Translations under genes and position numbers: made by a program
The notes under the pieces: model-generated
What the model was told of the DNA's origin: nothing
The model's input: the letters and a program-made list of their open reading frames with translations, nothing else
The model's database searches: none
Source: Psychrobacillus sp. FSL H8-0483
Lineage (GTDB): Bacteria > Bacillota > Bacilli > Bacillales_A > Planococcaceae
Assembly: GCF_038637725.1 (NCBI RefSeq)
Contig: NZ_CP152052.1
Location: 727,501-791,500, forward strand
Direction: 5' to 3'
DNA length: 64,000 bases
Shown here: one piece after another, positions 35,801-43,406 of the stretch
Position numbering within the stretch: position 1 is the first letter of the stretch
Layout of the letters: every line of letters begins with the position of its first letter

Positions 35801-37487
35801 ACTAGATGCAGGGGATGTATTCTCGGGGACATTGTACTTTAATGAGTTCAAAGGACAAGCAGACTTAGAGTTTATGAATTTAATGAAAGTCGATGCGATG
35901 ACGTTCGGTAACCATGAATTCGATCTTGGTTCATCGGAGGAAGGTCATAAAGCGTTAACAGACTTCATTAAAGCGGCAAACTTCCCGTTTGTATCAGCTA
36001 ACGTGGATTTCTCAAATGATGCATTGTTTACCGGTTTGTTTAATACGAAAGTCTCGACCACTCCTGAAAAAGCGAACATCTATTCAGGTATTGTCAAAGA
36101 AGTGGACGGAGAAAAAGTAGGGATTTTCGGTTTAACAACAGCGGAAACCAAAGACATTTCAAGCCCTGGTAGCATCACATTCTCTAATTATATTGAGGAT
36201 GCAAAAAGAATGGTTGCTGAGTTTGAGGCAATGGGTGTCAATAAGATCGTTGCCATTACACATATCGGCTATGATGATAATCCAGCAGTAGATAACGACA
36301 TCGAGTTAGCAAAAGCAGTTGAGGGTATCGATGTAATTGTCGGCGGACATAGTCATACAACATTGGCAGAACCAGTTCTGATTGGTGTAAATGATGAACC
36401 AACAATAATCGTTCAAACAGGTCAATATGCAGATAATCTAGGAACACTTGATGTAACGTTTGATAATAATGGTGTAGTTGTAGAACATGCAGGGAAATTG
36501 ATAAAAATTGCAGACCAAACAGCGGATCCTGAAGCAGCAGCATTACTTAAGAAATATTCTGATAAAATTGCAGAAATATCAAATGAAGAATCTGGTGCAA
36601 TTGCTGTAAAAGCAATAGAAAATCCACGTGCAGAGAATAATAGTGTTCGAAGAAATGAAACTCCACTAGGAAACTTAATCACGGATGGCATGCTTAAGAA
36701 AGCAAAAGTATACAACAAAAATGTAATCATGGCGTTCCAAAATGGTGGGGGAATAAGATCGTCTATTAATCAAGGTCCTATTACGATCGGAGAAATAATC
36801 ACGGTTCTTCCATTCGGAAATACACTAGCAACAATGGACTTAACAGGAGCAGAAATCAAAGAAGCATTTGAAATTAGCTTCAAAGAACTCCCAGGTGAAA
36901 ATGGTGGATTCCTACATGTTGCTGGTGCAAAAGTGAAATTTGACTCTTCTAAGCCAGTTGGACAACGTGTCGTATCGATTGCCTATAAAAATGCAGATAA
37001 TATATATACTCCAATCCTTGATGATGCAACTTACACAATTGCAACAAACGCATTCACAGCTAAAGGCGGAGACGGCTATACAGTACTCAAAAAAGCTTAC
37101 GAAGAGGGCAGAGTTACCGATTTAGGTTTATCAGATTGGGAAAATCTTCGTGAGCATCTTGTAAGTCTAGGTAACGTAGATCCAATAGTAGAAGGACGCA
37201 TTGTCGATGTAGTTGGAGAACTTCCTGGTGGAGATGTACCAGCTACAGATTTCTCTGGTACACCTGAAAAGCTAAAAATATACAATGGCGACGTTACAGT
37301 AGACGTTCAAGACGTATCCTTCCTTGGTAATGTAATTATCAAAGGAAACTTAATCATTGTTGGTACATCCACTGCAAACATTTCTCTTGGAAACATGATT
37401 GTAGAAGGGGACTTGGACCTATCAGGACATGAAGGCAACGTTTACGGACTAGAAGATATCGAAGTATACGGAGAAACAATTTTTTAA
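32874..37487 (+). CDS. SLH-anchored tandem 5'-nucleotidase / cyclic phosphodiesterase
   Basis: 1537 residues. Signal peptide (KSYRAALATTLAAGSLVAAA), three SLH domains (to about residue 215), a beta-rich linker with a Gly/Ser-rich hinge, then two complete UshA-type modules starting at about residues 420 and 939. Each has HFNDTHAHLD, DAGDVFSGT, GNHEFDLGSS, THIGYDDNPA and GGHSHT for the two-metal site, and the substrate-binding domain with NGGGIR and AKGGDGY. The modules are exactly 519 residues apart and very similar in DNA, so the second is a recent internal copy. A short beta-rich tail follows. Expected activity: release of nucleosides and phosphate from nucleotides at the cell surface. Start ATG behind AGGAGG. 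A related gene begins at 60612. Confidence 0.9.
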   Translation: MRASKKLRQKSYRAALATTLAAGSLVAAAPINMNVAEAQEVFFKDVTDSQYFYESVKELTARGFISGYEDDTFRPAENITRGQAVKIIALALGLNTENVKDPGFKDVSKSNPYYAYIAALVDAGIIKGYEDDTFKPNGNLTRAHIAQMLVVGFGLEEEKLSNLPFKDINNKQWYAHYIQTLFTNKITTGKTATTFEPNAFVTRGQAAAFIYRTEAAVELQNVKVIDISKNELTLSNGKYALNPSLQGIFNESNLAVLKGAKVKYTLKNNEIVDISLIEIRANGTANGYLVLDGKGSTFAGELSIKGNYVSVKNLTLSVLNIQSGATHVTLDAKVGKLNIQSKDAKVSLGANARVGDLILPTGVKAKDIILDYEKVKGNIVKINGAANPDIKPVTPPASNGGGGSGSGNGNNPPPVTEDKNFELSLMHFNDTHAHLDNAAKRVTAVNEVRAKKPNALLLDAGDVFSGTLYFNEFKGQADLEFMNLMKVDAMTFGNHEFDLGSSPEGHKALADFIKAANFPFVSANVDFSNDALFTGLFNTKISNAPKKGNIYSGIVKVVNGQRVGIFGLTTADTKDISSPGSITFSNYIEDAKKMVAEFEKMGVNKIVAITHIGYDDNPAVDNDIELAKAVKGIDVIVGGHSHTALEKPVLIKANAEPTIIVQSGQYADNLGTLDITFNKKGVVVAHEGKLINVAGKTENPEAAAILKKYADKIAEIKNEETGATAVNALENPRTGGDNTKPSVRKNETPLGNLITDGMLAKAKEYNKEVVMAFQNGGGIREAINQGPITVGEVITVLPFGNTLATMKLTGAEIKAAFEISFKELPRENGGFLHVSGAKVEFDSSKPSGERVVSIAYKNAEGNYIAIQDTEKYTIATNAFTAKGGDGYDVLKKAYEEGRVTDLGLSDWENLRDHVVSLGNVDPKVEGRIVDVKDEPIPEEFELSLMHFNDTHAHLDNAAKRVTAVNKVRAAKPNALLLDAGDVFSGTLYFNEFKGQADLEFMNLMKVDAMTFGNHEFDLGSSEEGHKALTDFIKAANFPFVSANVDFSNDALFTGLFNTKVSTTPEKANIYSGIVKEVDGEKVGIFGLTTAETKDISSPGSITFSNYIEDAKRMVAEFEAMGVNKIVAITHIGYDDNPAVDNDIELAKAVEGIDVIVGGHSHTTLAEPVLIGVNDEPTIIVQTGQYADNLGTLDVTFDNNGVVVEHAGKLIKIADQTADPEAAALLKKYSDKIAEISNEESGAIAVKAIENPRAENNSVRRNETPLGNLITDGMLKKAKVYNKNVIMAFQNGGGIRSSINQGPITIGEIITVLPFGNTLATMDLTGAEIKEAFEISFKELPGENGGFLHVAGAKVKFDSSKPVGQRVVSIAYKNADNIYTPILDDATYTIATNAFTAKGGDGYTVLKKAYEEGRVTDLGLSDWENLREHLVSLGNVDPIVEGRIVDVVGELPGGDVPATDFSGTPEKLKIYNGDVTVDVQDVSFLGNVIIKGNLIIVGTSTANISLGNMIVEGDLDLSGHEGNVYGLEDIEVYGETIF
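34134..37210 (+). repeat. Internal 1557-base tandem duplication
   Basis: The coding sequence from 34134 recurs from 35691 with the same order of motifs, long stretches of identical DNA and mainly third-base changes. It includes the linker between the modules. Confidence 0.85.
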
Positions 37488-37589
37488 TTGATTTGAAGCA
37501 GATAGAATAGGCATCTCCTATTGTTTAAAAAATCTGCAAAAAGAGGTGCCTAGAAATACTAGAATGAATAAGCTAGAGGAGGATAAATA

Positions 37590-40500
37590 TTGAAACAACA
37601 AAAACGTAAAATTTCCTTGTTTCTCATCTTTATTATGATTGTCAGTCTCATTAATCCAAATTTGATAAACAAGACTATGGCAGCAACTTTCGTGGAAAAC
37701 TTTAATAATATTAATATTGCCGGAACTAGTTATATTAATGGCAGTTTTATAGGAGAAAATGACATAGTGTGGTCCTATAGCGGTGCTAGGGAAGCAACAG
37801 GAAATGAAATTGATGGTAAAGGTATTTTATTTAGAGATACAGGAAAGTATATTGAATCTAATTCCATTGAGGGAGGCATAAGCTCCTTTTCAGTGAAGTT
37901 TAAGAAAGCATTTACAGGAGCGGGAGAACGTAAGGTAGAAGTATTTATTAATGGTCAATCTATTGGGATATCTCAAGGTTTTGATGACACAGAGATTCAT
38001 AATTTTTCTGTTGATAATGTAAATGTGGAAGGTCCTTTTACAATAAAAATCACTAATGCTTCTCCAGGAAATAAACAAATAGTTTTAGATGATATTATAT
38101 GGTCAAGTAATGACAATCAAGAGCCCGAAAAAGTATCAACAATATCAGCAACTGTTTCGCCCGGTCAAGTAAATGTTGGAACGATAGTGGAGTTATCAAC
38201 AAACACAGATGGTGCAACAATCTACTATACAACCGATGGTTCAGATCCAACGAGTTCAAGTGTGAGATATGAAGCTCCGATTGTTATCGATAAGGACATG
38301 ACGATCAAGGCGATAGGAGTGAAGGAAGGTCTTGAAAACAGTTCAATTGCTGAGTTCGCTTATACAGTAATAAGTGAATCAGGAATATTGTCCATTGCTG
38401 AAGCACGCGCTACAGCTGTTGGTGAAACTGTGACGATTAAAGCGATAGTAGCTGCGAACTTGAAAAATACTATTTCTGTACAAGATGCAACCGGAGGTAT
38501 TGCAGTTCGTCCTGCAAATCTATCTGCGACAGTAGGCGATGAAGTAACCCTTACTGGTAAACTAGGAGAATTCCGTGGACTTCTTCAATTAGATGGAGCA
38601 ACCATCGTTGAAAAAACGGAAAATGTCGGAGCACCAACTCCTAAAGTTGTTACAGGTGCAGAAGTAAATGAAGCCAATGAATCGCTTCTTGTGCAAGCAA
38701 AACAAATTACAATAACTGCAGTAAATGCATTAAACTATTCAGCAACTGATGGAACTACTGAATTCATCGTTCGTGATGAAAACAATTCACTAGGTCTAAG
38801 TGTAGGTAAAACGTATGAATCAACTACTGGTATCGTGCAACAGTTCGATGCAGCTTATCAAATCATTCCACGATCTATTCAAGATATTGTAGAAGATAGC
38901 ACCACACTACAACCGGTTGCAGCAAATCCTGGAAGCGGTACGTTTGTAGGTGGTACAACCGTAACATTATCCACAACAACGGCAAATACAGAAATTTATT
39001 ACACAATAGATGGTTCAGAACCGACGAATGCAAGCACAAAGTATACAGCACCAATCGAAATTAAAAAAAATACAACGCTTAAAGCTGTAGCAATTACGGC
39101 AGATGGCACTGCAAGTGAAGTAAAGACTTTCGAGTATGTCATTACAGATAGTCTTCAAATTCATGACATCCAAGGAGCAGGACACTTTACTTCTTTTGAC
39201 AATAAATCAGTAGAAGGAATTCAAGGGGTAGTAACCTATTCATTTACCTTGAATGGGTCAAATTATTATCATATCCAAACGCCAGATGAGTTAGCGGATA
39301 ATAATCCAAACACATCGGAAGCAATCCTTCTTTATAGCGGTAATAAATCTTTAACAGTAAAAGTTGGAGACTTAGTATCAGTTACAGGGAAAGTAAGTGA
39401 ATTTGCATACGACGGATATGATGATCGTCAACAAACAGACTTGAAAACTACCCAAATCAATGTTCGTGATGATCAAGGTGGAAAAGTGGAAGTCATTAAA
39501 AGTGGCGTAGCTTTACCAGCTCCAATCTTAATTGATGAAACTAAAATGTCTTTAGCTAAAATTGATAGCGACAATCTTACAGTTTTCAATCCAACAGTGG
39601 ACGCAATCGATTTCTGGGAAAGTATCGAAGGAATGCGCGTGCAAGTTGGAAATGTGAAAGCGGTAGCACCTCAAGAGCATGGCGATTTGATTACGGTTTT
39701 AGAAAATGCACCTACGAACTCCCTTCATGGCGGTGTATTATATGAAAAAACTAATCAAAATCCAAATCGTATTCAATTCCGTTTAGAACCAAACGGACCG
39801 GGACGTGATTTTGAAGTAGCGACAGGTGATAAATTTAGTGGTCCGATTACTGGAGTGGTAGGCTATTCATTCCAAAACTTTAAAATCTATGTCTCTTTAA
39901 ACGAAATGAATGCTGCCCATACAAAAGGAACTGCAACACCAGAAAAAACAACCATTGTGAAAACAGAAGATAAGTTAACGATTGCTTCCTATAACTTAGA
40001 AAACTTCTCGAATAACAGAACATCCACTTCAGACGACAAAGCACGTAAATTAGCAAGAGCAATTGCTACGGATATGCAAAGTCCTGATATTGTTGGTGTA
40101 ACAGAAGTGCAAGATAATAACGGTGAAAGTACAGGGGATTCAAAAGCAGATCAAAGCTATGGTAGATTAATTGCTGCTATAAAAGCTGCAGGTGGACCAG
40201 AGTATAAATATGTAAATATTGACCCTGTGAACAACCAAGACGGTGGAGCACCGAATGCGAATATTCGTGTTGGATTCCTATACAATCCAGAACGAGTTAA
40301 ATTAACGGAAGGTATTTCTGCTGGGGATGCTACAACTGCTGTAGGTTACGAAAATGGTAAGTTAACACTTAACCCGGGTCGTATTGATCCAAAAAATAGT
40401 GCATTTAACAGTAGCCGTAAACCGTTAGCTGCACAATTTGATTTCAAAGGGGAAAGCGTCATTGTGATTGCGAATCACTGGAATTCAAAAAATGGTGATA

Positions 40501-42248
40501 CACCTCTATTTGGATCGATTCAGCCACCAAAATACGACAGCGAAGTACAACGTAAAAAAATTGCAAAAATAGTTTCTGACTTTGTTGTAGATATTAAAAC
40601 GAAAAAACCAGATGCAAACATTGTATCTTTGGGTGACTTTAACGATTATCAATTTGCCGATGCACTTTTAATTCACGAAGGCGAACAGATGACAAACATG
40701 ATAAACAAAGTAGAAACACCAGATCGTTACACATATCTATATCAAGGGAACTCACAAGTGCTAGATCATATTTTAGTCACGAAGAATTTAGAAAGCAAAA
40801 CAAAAATCGATATTCTTCATATCAATGCAGACTTCACGGATATGGCAGGTCGTGCTAGTGATCATGATCCAGTAATGGTTCAAATTGATATATTAGCCGA
40901 AGATGAAGTTGTAGTACCGATCGTAGCTGAAAAAACATACAATATTAAAAATCTGCAAACGATGAAATTAACAATTGGCAAACCTAGCGTTTCTATTACG
41001 CTGGATAACCATTCGCTCATTTCAGAAGGCATTCTTTTCACAGGGGCTTATGCAGAATTCCACGGAGCAGGATTTGCAGAGCATACTGTAACGATCAAAC
41101 CAGTAAATGCTGGGGCGATTTTAGATTTCAAAGGAACAGTAATGAAAAAGGTTATTATTGATGGGACTAATGTAAAGGAAATAAGAGGCGCTGAAAATAT
41201 TCAAGAAATTGAATTCATTAACGGTGCAAATCCAGATACGATTAAATTCACAAATTCGAAAGGGGAGCCCATTGAGGTTCCTTCTTTTCCAGGTGAAAAT
41301 AAAGCACCGGTAGTAAAAAGAAGTATTCCAAATCAAACAATTAAAGTCGGAGAATCCATTTCGATCTTACTAACAGATCATTTTGCAGACCCTGAAAACA
41401 AAGCACTAACTTTTACTTCTACATTAGGAACGATAGAAGGTTCTACGTTAAGCCTAACTCTAGGTGAAGGAAGCCATATTGTAGGGGTTACTGCTACAGA
41501 TGGTGAAAAAAGTGTAACGACAAGCTTCAGTGTGAGTGTAACATCTAATGAAGTTCCAACAGATGATTATTACAAAGACGCATTCGGCAAAGAGGGGCAA
41601 GCATTAAAAGATGCCTTACATGAAATTATTGATGAGCACACTCTACTATCATACGACAAAGTCTGGGACGCATTGCGTGAAACAGATGAAGATCCAAATA
41701 ACTCAAATAACATCATTTTGTTCTACTCTGGACTATCGCGCTCTAAAACTAGTAATGGGGGGAACGTAGGCCAGTGGAATCGAGAACATACATGGGCGCA
41801 ATCACATGGCGGTTTCGGTACAAGTCAAGGACCTGGTACTGACATCCACCATTTGCGTCCAACAGATGTACAAGTGAACAGCACCAGAGGGAACTTAGAT
41901 TTTGATAACGGGGGAAGTCCTGTTAATAATTGTAATGGGTGTTATAAAGATGCGGATTCATTTGAACCATCTGATCGTGTAAAAGGCGATGTCGCTCGAA
42001 TTTTATTCTATATGGCAACACGCTATGAGGCTGGAGATAGAGTGGACCTCGAATTAAATGATAGAGTCAATAACGGAAGTATCCCTTTCCACGGCAAATT
42101 ATCCGTTCTTTTACAGTGGCATGAGCAAGATCCAGTCGATGAATTTGAAACAAAACGCAATAATGTCATTCAAAAATGGCAAGGCAACCGCAATCCATTC
42201 ATTGACCACCCAGAGTGGGTAAATTCCATATGGAAAAAAGCAAACTAA
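37590..42248 (+). CDS. Secreted multidomain nuclease: OB folds, EEP domain and endonuclease I
   Basis: 1552 residues, TTG start behind AGAGGAGG, signal peptide to about residue 30. Order: an N-terminal beta domain; a chitobiase-C-like module (IYYTTDGSDPTSSSVRYEAP, about 180-257); an OB fold (about 263-340); a second chitobiase-C-like module (about 443-517); an OB fold (about 523-620); an endonuclease/exonuclease/phosphatase domain (about 794-1103: IASYNLENF, GVTEVQDNNG, ANHWNSKN, SLGDFNDYQF, ASDHDPVMV); an Ig-like module; and endonuclease I (about 1328-1552: WNREHTWAQSHGG, DIHHLRPTDVQVNSTRGNLDF). The EEP half resembles ExeM/NucH nucleases. Both catalytic sets look intact. No SLH or LPXTG anchor. 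It probably degrades extracellular DNA, feeding the neighbouring 5'-nucleotidases. Confidence 0.87.
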   Translation: MKQQKRKISLFLIFIMIVSLINPNLINKTMAATFVENFNNINIAGTSYINGSFIGENDIVWSYSGAREATGNEIDGKGILFRDTGKYIESNSIEGGISSFSVKFKKAFTGAGERKVEVFINGQSIGISQGFDDTEIHNFSVDNVNVEGPFTIKITNASPGNKQIVLDDIIWSSNDNQEPEKVSTISATVSPGQVNVGTIVELSTNTDGATIYYTTDGSDPTSSSVRYEAPIVIDKDMTIKAIGVKEGLENSSIAEFAYTVISESGILSIAEARATAVGETVTIKAIVAANLKNTISVQDATGGIAVRPANLSATVGDEVTLTGKLGEFRGLLQLDGATIVEKTENVGAPTPKVVTGAEVNEANESLLVQAKQITITAVNALNYSATDGTTEFIVRDENNSLGLSVGKTYESTTGIVQQFDAAYQIIPRSIQDIVEDSTTLQPVAANPGSGTFVGGTTVTLSTTTANTEIYYTIDGSEPTNASTKYTAPIEIKKNTTLKAVAITADGTASEVKTFEYVITDSLQIHDIQGAGHFTSFDNKSVEGIQGVVTYSFTLNGSNYYHIQTPDELADNNPNTSEAILLYSGNKSLTVKVGDLVSVTGKVSEFAYDGYDDRQQTDLKTTQINVRDDQGGKVEVIKSGVALPAPILIDETKMSLAKIDSDNLTVFNPTVDAIDFWESIEGMRVQVGNVKAVAPQEHGDLITVLENAPTNSLHGGVLYEKTNQNPNRIQFRLEPNGPGRDFEVATGDKFSGPITGVVGYSFQNFKIYVSLNEMNAAHTKGTATPEKTTIVKTEDKLTIASYNLENFSNNRTSTSDDKARKLARAIATDMQSPDIVGVTEVQDNNGESTGDSKADQSYGRLIAAIKAAGGPEYKYVNIDPVNNQDGGAPNANIRVGFLYNPERVKLTEGISAGDATTAVGYENGKLTLNPGRIDPKNSAFNSSRKPLAAQFDFKGESVIVIANHWNSKNGDTPLFGSIQPPKYDSEVQRKKIAKIVSDFVVDIKTKKPDANIVSLGDFNDYQFADALLIHEGEQMTNMINKVETPDRYTYLYQGNSQVLDHILVTKNLESKTKIDILHINADFTDMAGRASDHDPVMVQIDILAEDEVVVPIVAEKTYNIKNLQTMKLTIGKPSVSITLDNHSLISEGILFTGAYAEFHGAGFAEHTVTIKPVNAGAILDFKGTVMKKVIIDGTNVKEIRGAENIQEIEFINGANPDTIKFTNSKGEPIEVPSFPGENKAPVVKRSIPNQTIKVGESISILLTDHFADPENKALTFTSTLGTIEGSTLSLTLGEGSHIVGVTATDGEKSVTTSFSVSVTSNEVPTDDYYKDAFGKEGQALKDALHEIIDEHTLLSYDKVWDALRETDEDPNNSNNIILFYSGLSRSKTSNGGNVGQWNREHTWAQSHGGFGTSQGPGTDIHHLRPTDVQVNSTRGNLDFDNGGSPVNNCNGCYKDADSFEPSDRVKGDVARILFYMATRYEAGDRVDLELNDRVNNGSIPFHGKLSVLLQWHEQDPVDEFETKRNNVIQKWQGNRNPFIDHPEWVNSIWKKAN

Positions 42249-42252
42249 GTAC

Positions 42253-42292
42253 GTGCCAGTCACCCGCACAATTCAGAAACTATTCTGACAAT
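42253..42292 (-). repeat. REP-like element, GGGTGACTGGCAC family, copy 2
   Basis: On the minus strand it reads TTTCTGAATTGTGC then GGGTGACTGGCAC. It lies between the nuclease stop and the 3' end of the RAYT gene and is in opposite orientation to the copy on the other side of that gene. Confidence 0.8.
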
Positions 42293-42328
42293 AAAAATCC
42301 CACGATTGATTTCAATCGTGGGATTTTT
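42293..42328. terminator. Bidirectional terminator shared by the nuclease and RAYT genes
   Basis: AAAAATCCCACGATTGA pairs with TCAATCGTGGGATTTTT. The right arm overlaps the RAYT stop codon. Confidence 0.85.
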
Positions 42329-42902
42329 AACTGTTTTGCTCATCAGGCAACTCAGCCTCACAAAATTTGCAATAATCTTCATTTGTTTGGTTAAAAGATG
42401 TTGGAAGAAAAGTGGGGAGTATATGCAAATGCAGAAAAGGGTGAGTAGTGGACTTTGTAAGTTTGTAAAAAGCATAGGAACTATTTTCATATAGTTCCAT
42501 ATGAGAAACAATTGGCACCTTTGTTTCGATCGGATTTCTGTGAATATATCGACTTACAGCAAGAATGCTTCGTGGGCTAATAAGGAGTTCCGCAAAATAC
42601 CGACTATCGTAGAGAAATCCGCTCGTATTATACCTTTTCTTATAGTACTCACTATAGCGGCGATTGATAATACTCATTATTTTACCTAACGGCACTTCCG
42701 GTGACTGAATAAGCAGATGATAGTGGTTCGTCATTATACAATACGCAACAATTGAAAATGGGTATTTATCGTAAGCATAGTGAAAAATGCGAAACAACTC
42801 TCGCAAATCATCACTATTCCGGAAAATATTCTGCCTATTATTCCCTCTCATTACCACGTGATAATACATGTTCGGATGCCAGTGTCTACGTTTCCTACCC
42901 AA
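42327..42902 (-). CDS. REP-associated tyrosine transposase (RAYT, Y1 family)
   Basis: 191-residue single-strand DNA transposase of the IS200/Y1 superfamily. The N-terminus RKRRHWHPNMYYHVVMRGNN, the metal-binding HUH-type motif TNHYHLLIQ and the catalytic-tyrosine helix RRYSEYYKKRY, followed by GFLYDSRYFAELL and YIHRNPIE, match the RAYT branch. The start is TTG with GGAGGGGG 7 bases upstream. It has no IS200-type ends of its own; instead REP-like elements in opposite orientations lie on both sides. Such proteins are considered domesticated agents that mobilise REP sequences. The C-terminal tail has a CxxC pair (YCKFCEAEL). Confidence 0.88.
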   Translation of the reverse strand: MGRKRRHWHPNMYYHVVMRGNNRQNIFRNSDDLRELFRIFHYAYDKYPFSIVAYCIMTNHYHLLIQSPEVPLGKIMSIINRRYSEYYKKRYNTSGFLYDSRYFAELLISPRSILAVSRYIHRNPIETKVPIVSHMELYENSSYAFYKLTKSTTHPFLHLHILPTFLPTSFNQTNEDYCKFCEAELPDEQNS

Positions 42903-43406
42903 CCTCTAACCCCCTCCTCATTACTAAACCCCTATAGAAATTAATAAATACAGAATAAAAGGACTAAGGATTAAAGTCAATTGTACAAAAGTGTAGACAA
43001 TTCAATTTTAGAGCGATTTAGACAACCAAAATTAATTTTCCCTTCAAAAGACACAATTCGACCCAAAAAATATTTCGGTCGAATTGTGCCTAAATTGTGT
43101 GAGTATTGTGTGAGTGACTGTCACCAAAAGTAGACCAAAAGTATTGTGCTTTCATGAGGTGTGAGTTGTTTCAAAAAGAGAGGAATTATGGTGACAGAAA
43201 TATGTATGAAACCGGTCTAAACGAACTAAAACTATTTAACTAACCGTTTTCTAATAGAATCTTTTGTTACCAAAATGTAACATAATATATTATTCCAAAT
43301 AATCCGAATATATGGTAAGTTTCTATTGTCACATAATTTAGTAGGGAGTTTAATAGATTTGTAGATTCCGATTAAATTATGAACCACGAATAGGGAGGAA
43401 AGTAAA
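42903..43406. other. Intergenic region between RAYT and the first protease
   Basis: It contains a REP-like element and hairpin (43052-43125) and probable promoter sequences for the protease: TTGTTA then TATATT near 43264-43291, overlapping the inverted repeat GTTAC-N6-GTAAC at 43266-43281. The remainder is AT-rich with no coding frame. Confidence 0.5.
43052..43125 (+). repeat. REP-like element, GGGTGACTGGCAC family, copy 3
   Basis: A perfect 12-base hairpin (CACAATTCGACC/GGTCGAATTGTG) leads into CTAAATTGTGTGAG and GAGTGACTGTCACC. The part from GAATTGTGCCTAAATTGTG recurs at 47382. It lies upstream of the RAYT gene. Confidence 0.75.
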
